In this document: positions 45,310 through 55,024 of the stretch, piece after piece
Position numbering within the stretch: the stretch's first letter is position 1
Layout: every line of letters starts with the position of its first letter
Assembly (NCBI GenBank): GCA_000720995.1
Contig: JOEL01000009.1
Coordinates: 1 to 64,000 of the forward strand
DNA: 64,000 bases
Direction of reading: 5' to 3'
DNA from: Streptomyces celluloflavus
Lineage (GTDB): Bacteria; Actinomycetota; Actinomycetes; Streptomycetales; Streptomycetaceae
Notes under the pieces: model-generated
What the model saw: the letters and a program-made list of their open reading frames with translations, nothing else
What the model was told of the DNA's origin: nothing
Database searches by the model: none
Position numbers and translations under genes: made by a program

Positions 45310-48300
45310 TCACTTCGTCTTCTTGGCGCGTCCGCCACGGGCCGCCGCCGCGGGCCGCCAGGCCCAGATGTCGTCGTCGGTCAGTCCCAGCTCGCTCTGG
45401 AGGGCGAGCCGGAAGTCGTGATACGCCTGCGCCGCCGACTGTCCGAAGTCAGGGAGGAACTCGCCGTGCCACTGGTCCAGCCACGGCTGGAGTTCGAGCA
45501 AGGCGGCAAGGTACGGGACGAGCTCGTCCTGCGTCAGCTGGTTCTCGTTGAGATACCCGACGACGGCCTGCGCCTGCTGGAGGTGGTCCCAGCCCGCCCA
45601 GCCGAGGAGCGCGGGTGTCTGTACGTTCTGCGCACCGTAGGAGATGAAGCGCTCCTTGGAGACGTCGAGCTTGCCGCGCTGAGCCCAGAAGCTGGTGCGC
45701 AGGAAGTCGGCGGAGGTGTACTTGGGCGGCACGGCGGTCGCCCCACGAATCTTCCGCTTCTCTTCCTCGGAGGTGGCGGCGTCCTCCTCGCGCTGCATCT
45801 CCCAGGTCCGCTCCCAGTCGGCACGCTTCTTGAGGCCGGCGGGCTTGTAGCGCAGGGCAGCGGCGACCGGGACGTGCTGGTCGCTGACCAACTCGGCGAC
45901 GGTCTTCGCGAAGTCGGCGCGGGGCGCGTAGAGGCTGAGGACGGCGGCGAAGTCGTCGTCCTCCTGAAGACGGTCGGTCAGCCGGGGCAGCGAGATGAGC
46001 GTGGGCTGGTCGGCACCGTCGAACCACAGCTCACGCTTGGCCTCGATCCGGTCGAGCAGCCAGGTACGGAGCGCCTGCTTCTGCATGGCGTCCCAGCCGT
46101 CGGTGGCCCAACGCCGCTTGTACTCGGGGCGCTCGACCATGCCGATTGCGGAGTTCGACTCCATCGTCGCGATGCGCTGGTTGACGATGCCCTTGTACGC
46201 GGCCGGCCAGTGGTCGGGGAGCTCGGTGATGGGCGTGGAGTTGTGCCGCGTGAACCACTCGGACGACGCCTCGCCGCGCTCGATGGCGCGGGCCAACACG
46301 ATCTCGAAGGCACGCTCGCCGAGGGCGAGGGGCGGGGCGTCGGCCGGGTTGGCGGGGCGCAGGTCGGTGTCGGTGAGGCCATAGAGGGAGTAGACCTGCC
46401 AGTCCAACTCCTCCTGGAGGGCAATCATTTGGGCGCGGGTGTTTTCGTAGGTGGCGCGGGCGTCGCGGAGGGAGGCGGCGGTGGGGGTGCCTGCGATGGC
46501 TACGGCGGTGGGGGTGGTGGCGGCGAGTTTCTGGGCGGCAGAATCCAGAGCAGTGGCGAGTTCGGTCGGGTAGGCGGGAGGGAGAGGGAAGTCTTGGATG
46601 TTCGTGCCGTTGAACTGGTATCGGTCAGACCACGGATGGACACTGACGCGTGCACCCTCATCGCCGACAGGGTCGCCACCCTTGGGATAGCAGACCATCC
46701 TGAGCCACAATCCCGCCGTGGAGCTGTTGAGCAAGCCGAGCAATTGGACGTGCTCCTCCTCAGTCGCTTCCTCCGGCAACTTGATGACCGGCGCGGTCTG
46801 CTTGAACACCTTCCCACCCCGGTCCAACACGAAGTGGTTGTGCGTTGCGACTTCAGCGAAGCTGATCGACAGCGGAGACTTATACGCCGATACGGTGTGC
46901 TGCATGTAGTGCCACCAGCTGAGGCCAGCGTCGGCCATATCACCTTGGAACGTGCGCCGCGCTGCGAGCATTGTCCTCAACGGCCACAAATCGGCGCGGA
47001 GGTCGTCCAGATCGATGCCCACGGAATAGGGGTACCAGATCAGTTCTTCAGGGGTCGCAATCCAGTCACGAACGATGTCGCCCTTCATCAGAGGGCGCAG
47101 GGCACCTCGATCGGTGACTGTGCGGAATGTCGATCGCAGCGGCCGAATGTACGCCTCGTCCGCGCCCGCTCGAATCGCCCGCCCGATCGGCGGCTCGATT
47201 ACCGCCTTCATCAGGACTGCATGACCAGTGCTCAGTCGCTCGCTGAGCTCAGCACCACCATCTGCAAGGATCCAGGGGGCCTTCGCAAAGTAGCGCGCTC
47301 TCTCCAGATCTGCCACGGACACCCACTGACTCTTGGAGTCGGGCGCGTCGATCTGTTCGACGATCGCTGACCAGACCAGCCCCTCCTCCGGGTTCTCCGG
47401 AGCCGAAGGCTCGCCCTGAACCGACCGAACCGTACGCACAGTCGTCCCCCGCTTGCTGTATGCCCGCCGCGTCCCCACGAGAATCACCGTCGGCGTCCCG
47501 TGCCCGGGGATGTACGCCCCGCTCGTGTCGATGACCTCCGTCAGTTCCACCTCGTGCCCGAAGAACGACTCGATCAGCCGCGTCCCGAACTCCCGCTTCA
47601 TGAAGGAGTTCGACGTGATCTGTCCGACGCGTCCGTACCCCTCGCCCGTCCTCTTGTTTCCGACCCGCGCCAGCTCGAAGAACCGCTGGGCGAACGGCAC
47701 CGACAGCGCGTACGTCCCCTGGCAGGCGTCGTAGATCGACCGGTACAGCTCGTTGAGTTTCTTGTCCTTCACCGTGATGTACGGCGGGTTGCCGACGACC
47801 ACGTCGTACTTGCCGCGCTGCAGGATGTGGTCGAAGTCGTTGACGTCTTCGGTCGTGTACCGGAAGTCGACCAGCGGGTCCGGCTCGTCCTCCTCATCGA
47901 AGTCGAACGTGCCCTGCTCGCCGCGGATCTTCCGATTACGGATCAGGCTGTCCCCCACCGCCAACCGCATAGGCCAGTCGAAGCCCGCAGCCTCACCCAG
48001 CGTCTGTACCCCCGCCGCCGCCATCGCCGCGATCAGCAGCCGGAACCGTGCGATCGCCACCGCGAACGGGTTGATGTCCACCCCATGCACCGACTCCAGC
48101 GCCCCGCGCACCCGAGCATGCGCGTCCAGCTCCGGCCGTCGCGCAGCCCACTCCCGCACCAGCCGCCGGAAGGCACCGAGCACGAAGTGCCCCGACCCGC
48201 ACGTCGGGTCGATCATCTTCAGACCCTCGACGCCGCCCCGCTCCCGTACCACCGGGTTCATCGTCCGGTCGAGGATGAACTCCTCCACGAACTCCGGGGT

Positions 48301-48945
48301 CTGCAGCAGCGCGTAGTTCTTCCGGGCGGCCTCGCTCAGGTCCTGGTACAGGTCACCCAGGAACCGGGTGTCCCAGCCCTCCGTCCCGTCGCCGTCCTCC
48401 AGCAGCGGGTCCGCGAAGTCGTGGACCAGTACCGACGCTCCCGCCTCGTCGTCCCGCAGCCGCTGCCAGAAGTCCCGCAGCGCGCCGGCCCCCTCGTGCG
48501 AGAGCGGGATCTGCCGCAGCGGATTGTGCTCCGAGAACAACAGAGCCCCCGCCGGCCCTTCCGCAAGCTCCTCGAAGGCGTGCTCGAACCAGCCCCGGTA
48601 CGTGGGGTCCTCCGCCTTGTCCACATACTCGTCGTACCGAGCCTGCGCGACCTCGCGCCCGGCGATGCCCGGCGCCGTGATGTACGGCTCCGGCACCAGG
48701 CCGTTGTCCTCGACGAACCGTACGAAGACGGTTCCGAGCACCCACGCCACCGCCACCTGCGTGATCCGCTCATCGAGCCAGGACTGCCAGGTCGCCGCCG
48801 TACGGCCGACCTTCTTCGACGCGTCGTACTCGGCGCGGAGCCGGCCGCGTACCGCGTCCTCCCGCTTCACCTGGCCCTCGAGATCCGTCTCCGCCGCCTT
48901 GACCTGTGCCTGCAGGTCGGACAACAGCGCCTTGCGGTCGATCAC
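45310..48945 (-). CDS. pglX: PglX, BREX type 2 adenine-specific DNA methyltransferase
   Basis: A protein of 1211 residues starting at GTG 48945 (VIDRKALLSDLQAQV), with AAGGAG upstream and a 4-nt GTGA overlap with pglW. After an N-terminal helical domain comes SAM-binding motif I, DPTCGSGHF (near 248-256). Catalytic motif IV is NPPY (VVVGNPPYITVKDKK, near 385), the N6-adenine methyltransferase signature. The large C-terminal part is probably the target-recognition and BREX-specific region, ending GGRAKKTK. It marks host DNA and participates in attack on phage. Confidence 0.95.
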   Translation of the reverse strand: MIDRKALLSDLQAQVKAAETDLEGQVKREDAVRGRLRAEYDASKKVGRTAATWQSWLDERITQVAVAWVLGTVFVRFVEDNGLVPEPYITAPGIAGREVAQARYDEYVDKAEDPTYRGWFEHAFEELAEGPAGALLFSEHNPLRQIPLSHEGAGALRDFWQRLRDDEAGASVLVHDFADPLLEDGDGTEGWDTRFLGDLYQDLSEAARKNYALLQTPEFVEEFILDRTMNPVVRERGGVEGLKMIDPTCGSGHFVLGAFRRLVREWAARRPELDAHARVRGALESVHGVDINPFAVAIARFRLLIAAMAAAGVQTLGEAAGFDWPMRLAVGDSLIRNRKIRGEQGTFDFDEEDEPDPLVDFRYTTEDVNDFDHILQRGKYDVVVGNPPYITVKDKKLNELYRSIYDACQGTYALSVPFAQRFFELARVGNKRTGEGYGRVGQITSNSFMKREFGTRLIESFFGHEVELTEVIDTSGAYIPGHGTPTVILVGTRRAYSKRGTTVRTVRSVQGEPSAPENPEEGLVWSAIVEQIDAPDSKSQWVSVADLERARYFAKAPWILADGGAELSERLSTGHAVLMKAVIEPPIGRAIRAGADEAYIRPLRSTFRTVTDRGALRPLMKGDIVRDWIATPEELIWYPYSVGIDLDDLRADLWPLRTMLAARRTFQGDMADAGLSWWHYMQHTVSAYKSPLSISFAEVATHNHFVLDRGGKVFKQTAPVIKLPEEATEEEHVQLLGLLNSSTAGLWLRMVCYPKGGDPVGDEGARVSVHPWSDRYQFNGTNIQDFPLPPAYPTELATALDSAAQKLAATTPTAVAIAGTPTAASLRDARATYENTRAQMIALQEELDWQVYSLYGLTDTDLRPANPADAPPLALGERAFEIVLARAIERGEASSEWFTRHNSTPITELPDHWPAAYKGIVNQRIATMESNSAIGMVERPEYKRRWATDGWDAMQKQALRTWLLDRIEAKRELWFDGADQPTLISLPRLTDRLQEDDDFAAVLSLYAPRADFAKTVAELVSDQHVPVAAALRYKPAGLKKRADWERTWEMQREEDAATSEEEKRKIRGATAVPPKYTSADFLRTSFWAQRGKLDVSKERFISYGAQNVQTPALLGWAGWDHLQQAQAVVGYLNENQLTQDELVPYLAALLELQPWLDQWHGEFLPDFGQSAAQAYHDFRLALQSELGLTDDDIWAWRPAAAARGGRAKKTK

Positions 48946-51900
48946 GTGGTGACTCCTTCGAGGGCGTTCGGTTCGTGCATACGGGTCCAGGACTTGGGAA
49001 TGGGGATCCACTCCTGCTGGGCCTCGAGGTACGGGACGGGGCGTCCGGCGAGTTTCGGGACGGCTGTCTCGTCGTCCTGGGCGACAAGGACCCACAGGGG
49101 GCGACCGCCGCGCCTGGCCAGTGCGGTCAGCCGGTCGAGGACGTGCATGCCGTCATAGCGGGCGAAGACGGCGGCGTCGGTGAGCAGGACGGGGGCCTGG
49201 CCGGTGGCGCCGGCCTCGATTCCCGCTGCCAACCCCCCTTCCAGCACCCCCTGCACGGTCTGCCACACCGCCCCCACCAGATTCGTGAACCCCGTCGGTC
49301 GTTGCCCAGCCGGGAGTACGTCCGCCTTGACGACGACCTCCCACTTCGGCATCGCGCGCCCGGGCGTGAGGTCGCCCCGCAGCCCCTTCAGGAACAACTC
49401 GGTCACCGACACCGCCCGCACTCCGTACTGGCGACGCAGCTCCCGTCCGACCGCCGGCGCAATCCGCGCGCGCACGGTAAGGACCCGGAGCCCGTCGCGC
49501 CGCGCGGCGCGTGCCAGTTGCGCATCGGCCCGCGCCGCGGTCGACTCCTGGTCCAGCGGACCGCCGGTGCCGGAGCCGCTGCCGCTAAGGGCCGAGGTGT
49601 GCGACAGGACCGCCTCGAACTTCCGAGGCAGGAACGCCTTCTTGTCGGCCGCGTACTTGAGGTCGAAGCCCGCCTCGCGCAGCGCCTTGAGCAGCTCTTC
49701 GGGCCTGTCCTTCATCCCGGCGAGCGCTGCCAAAGCGGGGAAGCGGTCATTGACCCGCTCAAGGACCTCGCGCAGGGGCAACCCTGGCTGCTGCTGCTCG
49801 GGCAGGCCCGGCAGGACCCGGACCAGACCCGCTTGGCTGAGGCGCAGGGCTCGGACAAGGCCCAGGTCACGTGGGTAGATCTCGATCCTGGGCGACAGCG
49901 CGGCGTTCTGGCTCGCCTGGGCGGCGAGATTGGCGACGCGCCGGTCGTCCCAGGAGAACTCACCCTCGGGCAGCCTCACCGCGCTCAGCTCGGCGAGGAC
50001 CGTGCTCGAACCCGGCAGGGAGTCCCGCCCCGCGAGCCGGTCGGCGGCGTCGCCGAGCCGCTTCACATAGCTCAGCAGTGCGGGCGCGGCGGGAGTGTCG
50101 GGGCCGTCGGCTTCGTTGTCCGGGTCGACCTCCAGTGCGAGGAAACCAGCGCGGCGTACCGGATCGGTCACCTTGTACGGGGCGAAGTGCTGGAAAGCCC
50201 TGTCGTCGACGGGAAGTTGCTGCTCGCGTTCGATCAGCGCTCGGAGCACGGCGAAGGCAGCGGCCCGTCGTATGTCCGGGTCACCCAGGGAGTAGCCGCG
50301 GGTGCCGAGCAGCCAGCCGGCCAGCGCGTCCACGGAGGCGACCCGGCCGAGCGCGCGGAGCTGCTCCAGAACCGCAGCTCGCACCTCCAGCAGGCCCTCA
50401 TCCTCCGCCCAGAGCTTGCGGAGCTTCTTCAACTCTCTCGAGAACGTCGACTGGTCGGCGAACCCGACGGCCTGCGTGGCATCCTTATGCAGCGGCCACA
50501 CCGGAAGGTCCGGCAGCGTCCCGTCGGCGCCGGGCGCGCGCAGCAGGTGCACGGCCACCTCGTGCAGCCGCTTCGTCCGGCCGGCGGCAGGCGGGACGAT
50601 CCGGGCGAGGAGGTGGTCGATGTCCTGGACGTCGGGGACCACCCCGACGATGCGCTCGAGCTGCGCCTCGAGCAGCGTCCTCTCCTCCGGCGACGACTGC
50701 GGCTCCGGCTCGGGTCGCGAGCCGAGGCGAGCACGCCACTCCTTCTGCCGTCGCTGGATCTCCGTACGCGTCCGGGCACCGAGCCCCGGCCGGTTGATGA
50801 ACGTACGGCTGGCCCGGTCGAGGAACTCACCGACCGTGGTGAGCTTCATGTCCCGCAGGATCGAGTCCGCGGACGGCGTCAAGCCCGCACGCACCAGAGG
50901 AGTCTCACGGGTGGCGACCTCGGCCAGCTGGTCGCGCAGATCGGCGGTGTCGGCTTCACCGTCCGGTGCGGAGCTCTGCCCTTGCCGCCTCAGCGACTCG
51001 TGTCCGGCGCTTGCGGCAAGCCGCTGCGCATCCTGGAACACCCGCTGCCAGGACGTGCGCATGTACCGCAGGTCCTTGTGACGCTGCTTCGCATCCCTGT
51101 TCAACGCCTTGCGGAAGAACTCGGTAAGCCCGTCTCGCAGTTCGTCCTCGAAGCCTTCCGAAGCGATCGTCGGGTACGGCCAATCCTTCGGGTCCGTCAT
51201 CCGCGGGGTGACGGACCCGTCGCCCCACTGCGGGAGCTCGTTCGACGCCATCTGGTGCAGTGTCACGGCGAGCGCGTACCGCTCCGCGGCGTCGTCGTAC
51301 AGGTTCCGCATGACCGTGCCAACGAACGGGTCGAGATAGCCGGAGGTGCCCGCGCCGGTCTCGCGGACCGAGACGGCAGCCAGTGAGAAGTCGAGGAGCA
51401 GCGCCTGCCTGGTGCCGTTGGGGCGGATCCGGATCGCGATGTTGTCCGGTTTGATGTCGCGATGCCAGACGCTCTCGCCCTCCAGGTAGTAGAGGGCATT
51501 GAACAGGTTGTCGCTGTAGCGCTCCAGGTCGTCCATGGTGAGGCGGCCCTGGCGTCCCAGTACGCGCGCCATGGTCTCGTCCCGCGCGGTGCGGTCGTCG
51601 CGCTTGTCGTCCGCCTCGGCCTTGAAGTTGCCGACGTACTCGGTGGCCAGGACCGTACGCCCGCCCACGGTGAACGTGCCGGGTACCAGCAGTCGGATGA
51701 TGCTCGAATCCCGCAGTCGGCCCAGGGTCTCCGCCTCGCGCTGCAACGCCTCCGACTTGTCATCGTCGAGCGCCACCTTAAGCACGGCGAACGCGTCGTT
51801 CTTCCCCTGCTGTTCGTCGAGTACGAGGAGGGCGCGCGCCGTCGAGCCGGTACCGAGGCGGCGACGCACCCGCCAACGCCTCTGCAGCAGCGTGCCGGCC

Positions 51901-53456
51901 GGGACCTCCAGCGGGTCGAGGTCGTCGGCGGGCTCCTCCTGCCGCAGCTGTTCGTCGTCCGGTACGGCGGCGGGCCGGAGGTCCTCCTCGACCTCCGCCA
52001 GCATTTCCAGGAAGTCGCCCACCGCGTCGAGCCGCCGGTCCGGCTGCTGGGCGGTGGCGGCGTCGATCAGGTCGTCCAGGAACGGTGGGATGCCGTCCTC
52101 GACCGCCGACGGGGCGAGCCGCTCGCCGCTCTCCGCGCGGGCCTGAAGCTCCGCGCGGGTCGCGGCGGGAGCGCTGCCGGTGGTGAGCAGATAGGCGAGC
52201 GTGCCGATGCCGTACACGTCCATGCGCGCCGGATCGGCCTTCGGGGCGGTCAGCTCCGGTGCCAGGTAAGGGTCCGAGGCGTCGTCGACGCTCCCGTCCG
52301 ACACCGTGGACGGCGCCAGGGACACTCCGCTGGAGGTGACCGTTCGCGAGGCCAGCTGCCAGTCGGAGACTTGCATCACGGGCCGCTGCCAGCGCTCCTC
52401 CTCGCTCAGCTCACGCCCTGCGCCGCCCTTGTGGCGGGGGATGACATGGATCGAGCGTGGTGTGAGGGCACGGTGGTAGAGCCGCTTGGCGTGCGCGTAC
52501 TTGATCGCCTCGGCGATCTGGCGGACGAGCGCGAGCCGGTCCTCCAGGTTCAGCTTCCCGCCCCACCGGTCGAGGAACTCGTCCAGGTGCAGCCGCTCCG
52601 GGTGGTGGTCGAAGGTGAGCGCCGGGCCCGCTTCATGGTCGGAGGGGTAGTAGTCCCGGATGCGCACCACACCAGGGTGGTGGATCCGCTTCAGCGTGTC
52701 GGCCTCCCGCCTCGCCGCCTCGACCAGTGCCTTGCGCGCCTCGCTGCTCGAATTGCGGGGCCGCAGGTGGACCCGTACCCGCACGGTCTCGGAGAGCTGC
52801 TCGTGTCTGCCCGCATAATCGGCCCAGGTGGCTCCCGTGTCAAAGGGCCGCTTGTCCAGGATGAACGGGCCGACCTTCGCCTCCCTGACCACCTGCTGGA
52901 TACCGACCTGGGCGAGCGCCCTGCCGATGTCGGCACTGCCCTGGGACGAGATCCTGAACCGGTCCTCACGAGGCGGAAGCTGAAGCTCCGCGAGGAGGGC
53001 GGGGATGCCGTTGTAGATGTGGGCGTTCAGCTCGTGCGGCGGCAGCGCCAGGTCGAGGCCGTCCTCGGTGAAGCACACACCCTCGGTGATGTACACCTTC
53101 GCGCCGTACCTGCGCAGCAGAGAAGCCAGTTCCTTGGACTTCTGGTTGGTGAGGCGCAGTGGATCGCCGAGACCCTTCCCGTATCCGCGTCGGTTCCCCG
53201 GCGAGATCTGCACCCACTGACCGCCACGCCGTTCCACCCGGCCGTGCAGACTCTTCAGCTCGATCATGTGCACGCCACCCGGCGTCACGACCAGGAGGTC
53301 GACCTCACGAACGTGACCCGTCTGGCTGACGAAGGTGAAGTTCGACCACGCTCGCCATGGACCGTCGTCCGGCAGAGGTGTGAGGATTCTCTCAAGGGCC
53401 GCCTGCTCATGCGGGTACTCGGAAGGAGCGACGGCCGTCCAGCGACCCTTCTTCAT
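48942..53456 (-). CDS. pglW: PglW, BREX type 2 serine/threonine kinase with NERD domain
   Basis: A protein of 1504 residues and first gene of the operon. I chose ATG 53456 (MKKGRW) over GTG 53480, with GGAGAG 10 bp upstream. It has an N-terminal NERD nuclease-like domain (about 20-150, REVDLLVVTPGGVHMIELKS) and a first kinase-like domain (about 210-480) whose catalytic loop reads YHRALTPRSIHV. That loop lacks the HRD aspartate and so marks a pseudokinase. A second kinase domain (about 530-830) has a GTGSTA glycine loop, VLKV lysine, HRDIKPDN and LLDFSLA, all intact. A helix-hairpin-helix-like region follows (about 880-930, MKLTTVGEFLDRA ... RPGLGARTRTEI), then a long C-terminal part. Confidence 0.94.
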   Translation of the reverse strand: MKKGRWTAVAPSEYPHEQAALERILTPLPDDGPWRAWSNFTFVSQTGHVREVDLLVVTPGGVHMIELKSLHGRVERRGGQWVQISPGNRRGYGKGLGDPLRLTNQKSKELASLLRRYGAKVYITEGVCFTEDGLDLALPPHELNAHIYNGIPALLAELQLPPREDRFRISSQGSADIGRALAQVGIQQVVREAKVGPFILDKRPFDTGATWADYAGRHEQLSETVRVRVHLRPRNSSSEARKALVEAARREADTLKRIHHPGVVRIRDYYPSDHEAGPALTFDHHPERLHLDEFLDRWGGKLNLEDRLALVRQIAEAIKYAHAKRLYHRALTPRSIHVIPRHKGGAGRELSEEERWQRPVMQVSDWQLASRTVTSSGVSLAPSTVSDGSVDDASDPYLAPELTAPKADPARMDVYGIGTLAYLLTTGSAPAATRAELQARAESGERLAPSAVEDGIPPFLDDLIDAATAQQPDRRLDAVGDFLEMLAEVEEDLRPAAVPDDEQLRQEEPADDLDPLEVPAGTLLQRRWRVRRRLGTGSTARALLVLDEQQGKNDAFAVLKVALDDDKSEALQREAETLGRLRDSSIIRLLVPGTFTVGGRTVLATEYVGNFKAEADDKRDDRTARDETMARVLGRQGRLTMDDLERYSDNLFNALYYLEGESVWHRDIKPDNIAIRIRPNGTRQALLLDFSLAAVSVRETGAGTSGYLDPFVGTVMRNLYDDAAERYALAVTLHQMASNELPQWGDGSVTPRMTDPKDWPYPTIASEGFEDELRDGLTEFFRKALNRDAKQRHKDLRYMRTSWQRVFQDAQRLAASAGHESLRRQGQSSAPDGEADTADLRDQLAEVATRETPLVRAGLTPSADSILRDMKLTTVGEFLDRASRTFINRPGLGARTRTEIQRRQKEWRARLGSRPEPEPQSSPEERTLLEAQLERIVGVVPDVQDIDHLLARIVPPAAGRTKRLHEVAVHLLRAPGADGTLPDLPVWPLHKDATQAVGFADQSTFSRELKKLRKLWAEDEGLLEVRAAVLEQLRALGRVASVDALAGWLLGTRGYSLGDPDIRRAAAFAVLRALIEREQQLPVDDRAFQHFAPYKVTDPVRRAGFLALEVDPDNEADGPDTPAAPALLSYVKRLGDAADRLAGRDSLPGSSTVLAELSAVRLPEGEFSWDDRRVANLAAQASQNAALSPRIEIYPRDLGLVRALRLSQAGLVRVLPGLPEQQQPGLPLREVLERVNDRFPALAALAGMKDRPEELLKALREAGFDLKYAADKKAFLPRKFEAVLSHTSALSGSGSGTGGPLDQESTAARADAQLARAARRDGLRVLTVRARIAPAVGRELRRQYGVRAVSVTELFLKGLRGDLTPGRAMPKWEVVVKADVLPAGQRPTGFTNLVGAVWQTVQGVLEGGLAAGIEAGATGQAPVLLTDAAVFARYDGMHVLDRLTALARRGGRPLWVLVAQDDETAVPKLAGRPVPYLEAQQEWIPIPKSWTRMHEPNALEGVTT

Positions 53457-53701
53457 AAGCCTGACTCTCCGATCCCGCACGCCCCGCCGTCAGGGCCGGC
53501 CTCGGTGGGCGATGAACGGTTGCACCGTGTAGCTCGTGTCCGGCATCCCGACAGCCCACCCCGTTCGATTGTACGGGCGCGATCACCACCCCCCGCCCTT
53601 TCCCCTGACCCCGCACACGGGCCTTTCGGCCCTGCGACCGCGGTACCGAAGTCCCTCGCGCACACCGACTCCCGGACAGCCGGAGGGTCAGGTTTGCGAG
53701 G
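53457..53701. promoter_or_regulatory. Divergent promoter region between pglW and brxD
   Basis: These 245 bases separate the two divergent halves of the defence locus and should hold both promoters. I could not assign -10/-35 boxes with confidence. Confidence 0.45.
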
Positions 53702-55024
53702 ATGGCGCCTGTGAATGACGTACGTGGTCAGGTCAGCGCCGTACGGCGGCGAGGCGTCGTGGACGCACTGCGGCGGGGAGCCGTGCCCGAGCAGGGGCTC
53801 GATCTGCTCGCGACTGGCCTCGACCGGTTCACCCTCGCCTTGGACGAGGAGCTGGCAACCGTCGCGGGCGGCGGCTCCGTCTTCAAAGCGGTGCGCGGCG
53901 AGTACGGCTCCGGCAAGACGTTCTTCACCCGGTGGCTCGCCGAGCGGGGCAAGGCCCGCGGGTTCGCCGTCTGTGAGATCCAGGTGTCGGAGAACGAGAC
54001 GCCGCTGCACAAGCTCGAAACCGTCTACCGGCGGCTCATCGAGCGGCTCACCACCTCGGCCTTCCCGCCCAGCGCGCTTCAGCAGGTCGTCGACGGCTGG
54101 TTCTACGCACTGGAGGAGGACGCCCTCGCCGACGGTGTCGCCGAGGACGCGCTCGCCGACGCCGTGGACCGTTTGATGTCGGCACGGCTCGCCGAGGTCT
54201 CCCGGCATGCACCGGCCTTCGCCGCCGCGCTGCGCGGCTACCGGCAGGCGCTCGAGGCCGGCGACGATACGTCGGCCGCCGCCGTCCTCGCCTGGCTCGG
54301 CGGGCAGCCGCACGTGTCCGCCACGGCGCGCAAGGCGGCCGGGGTGCGTGGTGACCTCGACCACTTCGGGGCCCTCGGGTTCCTCCAGGGACTCCTCATC
54401 GTCCTACGTGACACCGGTCACGCCGGCCTCGTCGTCGTTCTTGACGAGGTGGAGACGCTGCAGCGGGTCCGCTCCGACGCCCGCGACAAGGCTCTCAACG
54501 CGCTGCGCCAGCTCATCGACGAGGTGCACTCCGGCCGGTTCCCCGGCCTCTATCTGGTGATCACCGGCACCCCGGCCTTCTACGACGGGCCGCAGGGCGT
54601 GCAGCGGCTCGCCCCCCTCGCACAGCGGCTCGCCACCGACTTCTCGACCGACCCGCGCTTCGACAACCCGCGCGCCGTACAGATCCGGCTGCCGGGCTTC
54701 ACCGGGGAGCGCCTCGTCCAGCTCGGGCTGAAGGTCCGGGACCTGTACGCCGCCGGAGCAGGCGATCCGGTACGTATCCGGGAGGTGGCCGACGAGGCGT
54801 ACATCGACGACCTCGCCAAGGCCGTCGGCGGGCACCTGGGCAGGAAGGTCGGCGTCGCCCCGCGAATCTTCCTGAAGAAGCTCGTCGGGGACGTCCTCGA
54901 CCGAATCGACCAGTTTGAGGAGTTCGACCCACGGGTCCACTACCAACTCACCGTTTCCAGGAATGAGTTGACCGATGTGGAACGTAACGCGGCGGCCGCC
55001 GACGACATCGGCCTGGAGCTGTGA
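53702..55024 (+). CDS. brxD: BrxD, BREX type 2 ATP-binding protein
   Basis: A P-loop protein of 440 residues. Walker A is GEYGSGKT (near 66-73), Walker B is GLVVVLDEVETLQR (near 240-252), and sensor-like VITGTPAFYDG follows. The beginning, VRRRGVVDALRRGAVPEQGLDLL, is typical of BrxD (DUF2791). GTG 53711, with GAGGATGG upstream, is an alternative start. The stop overlaps the helicase start (TGATG). BrxD and BrxHI occur together in BREX type 2 and are needed for the full system. Confidence 0.92.
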   Translation: MAPVNDVRGQVSAVRRRGVVDALRRGAVPEQGLDLLATGLDRFTLALDEELATVAGGGSVFKAVRGEYGSGKTFFTRWLAERGKARGFAVCEIQVSENETPLHKLETVYRRLIERLTTSAFPPSALQQVVDGWFYALEEDALADGVAEDALADAVDRLMSARLAEVSRHAPAFAAALRGYRQALEAGDDTSAAAVLAWLGGQPHVSATARKAAGVRGDLDHFGALGFLQGLLIVLRDTGHAGLVVVLDEVETLQRVRSDARDKALNALRQLIDEVHSGRFPGLYLVITGTPAFYDGPQGVQRLAPLAQRLATDFSTDPRFDNPRAVQIRLPGFTGERLVQLGLKVRDLYAAGAGDPVRIREVADEAYIDDLAKAVGGHLGRKVGVAPRIFLKKLVGDVLDRIDQFEEFDPRVHYQLTVSRNELTDVERNAAAADDIGLEL

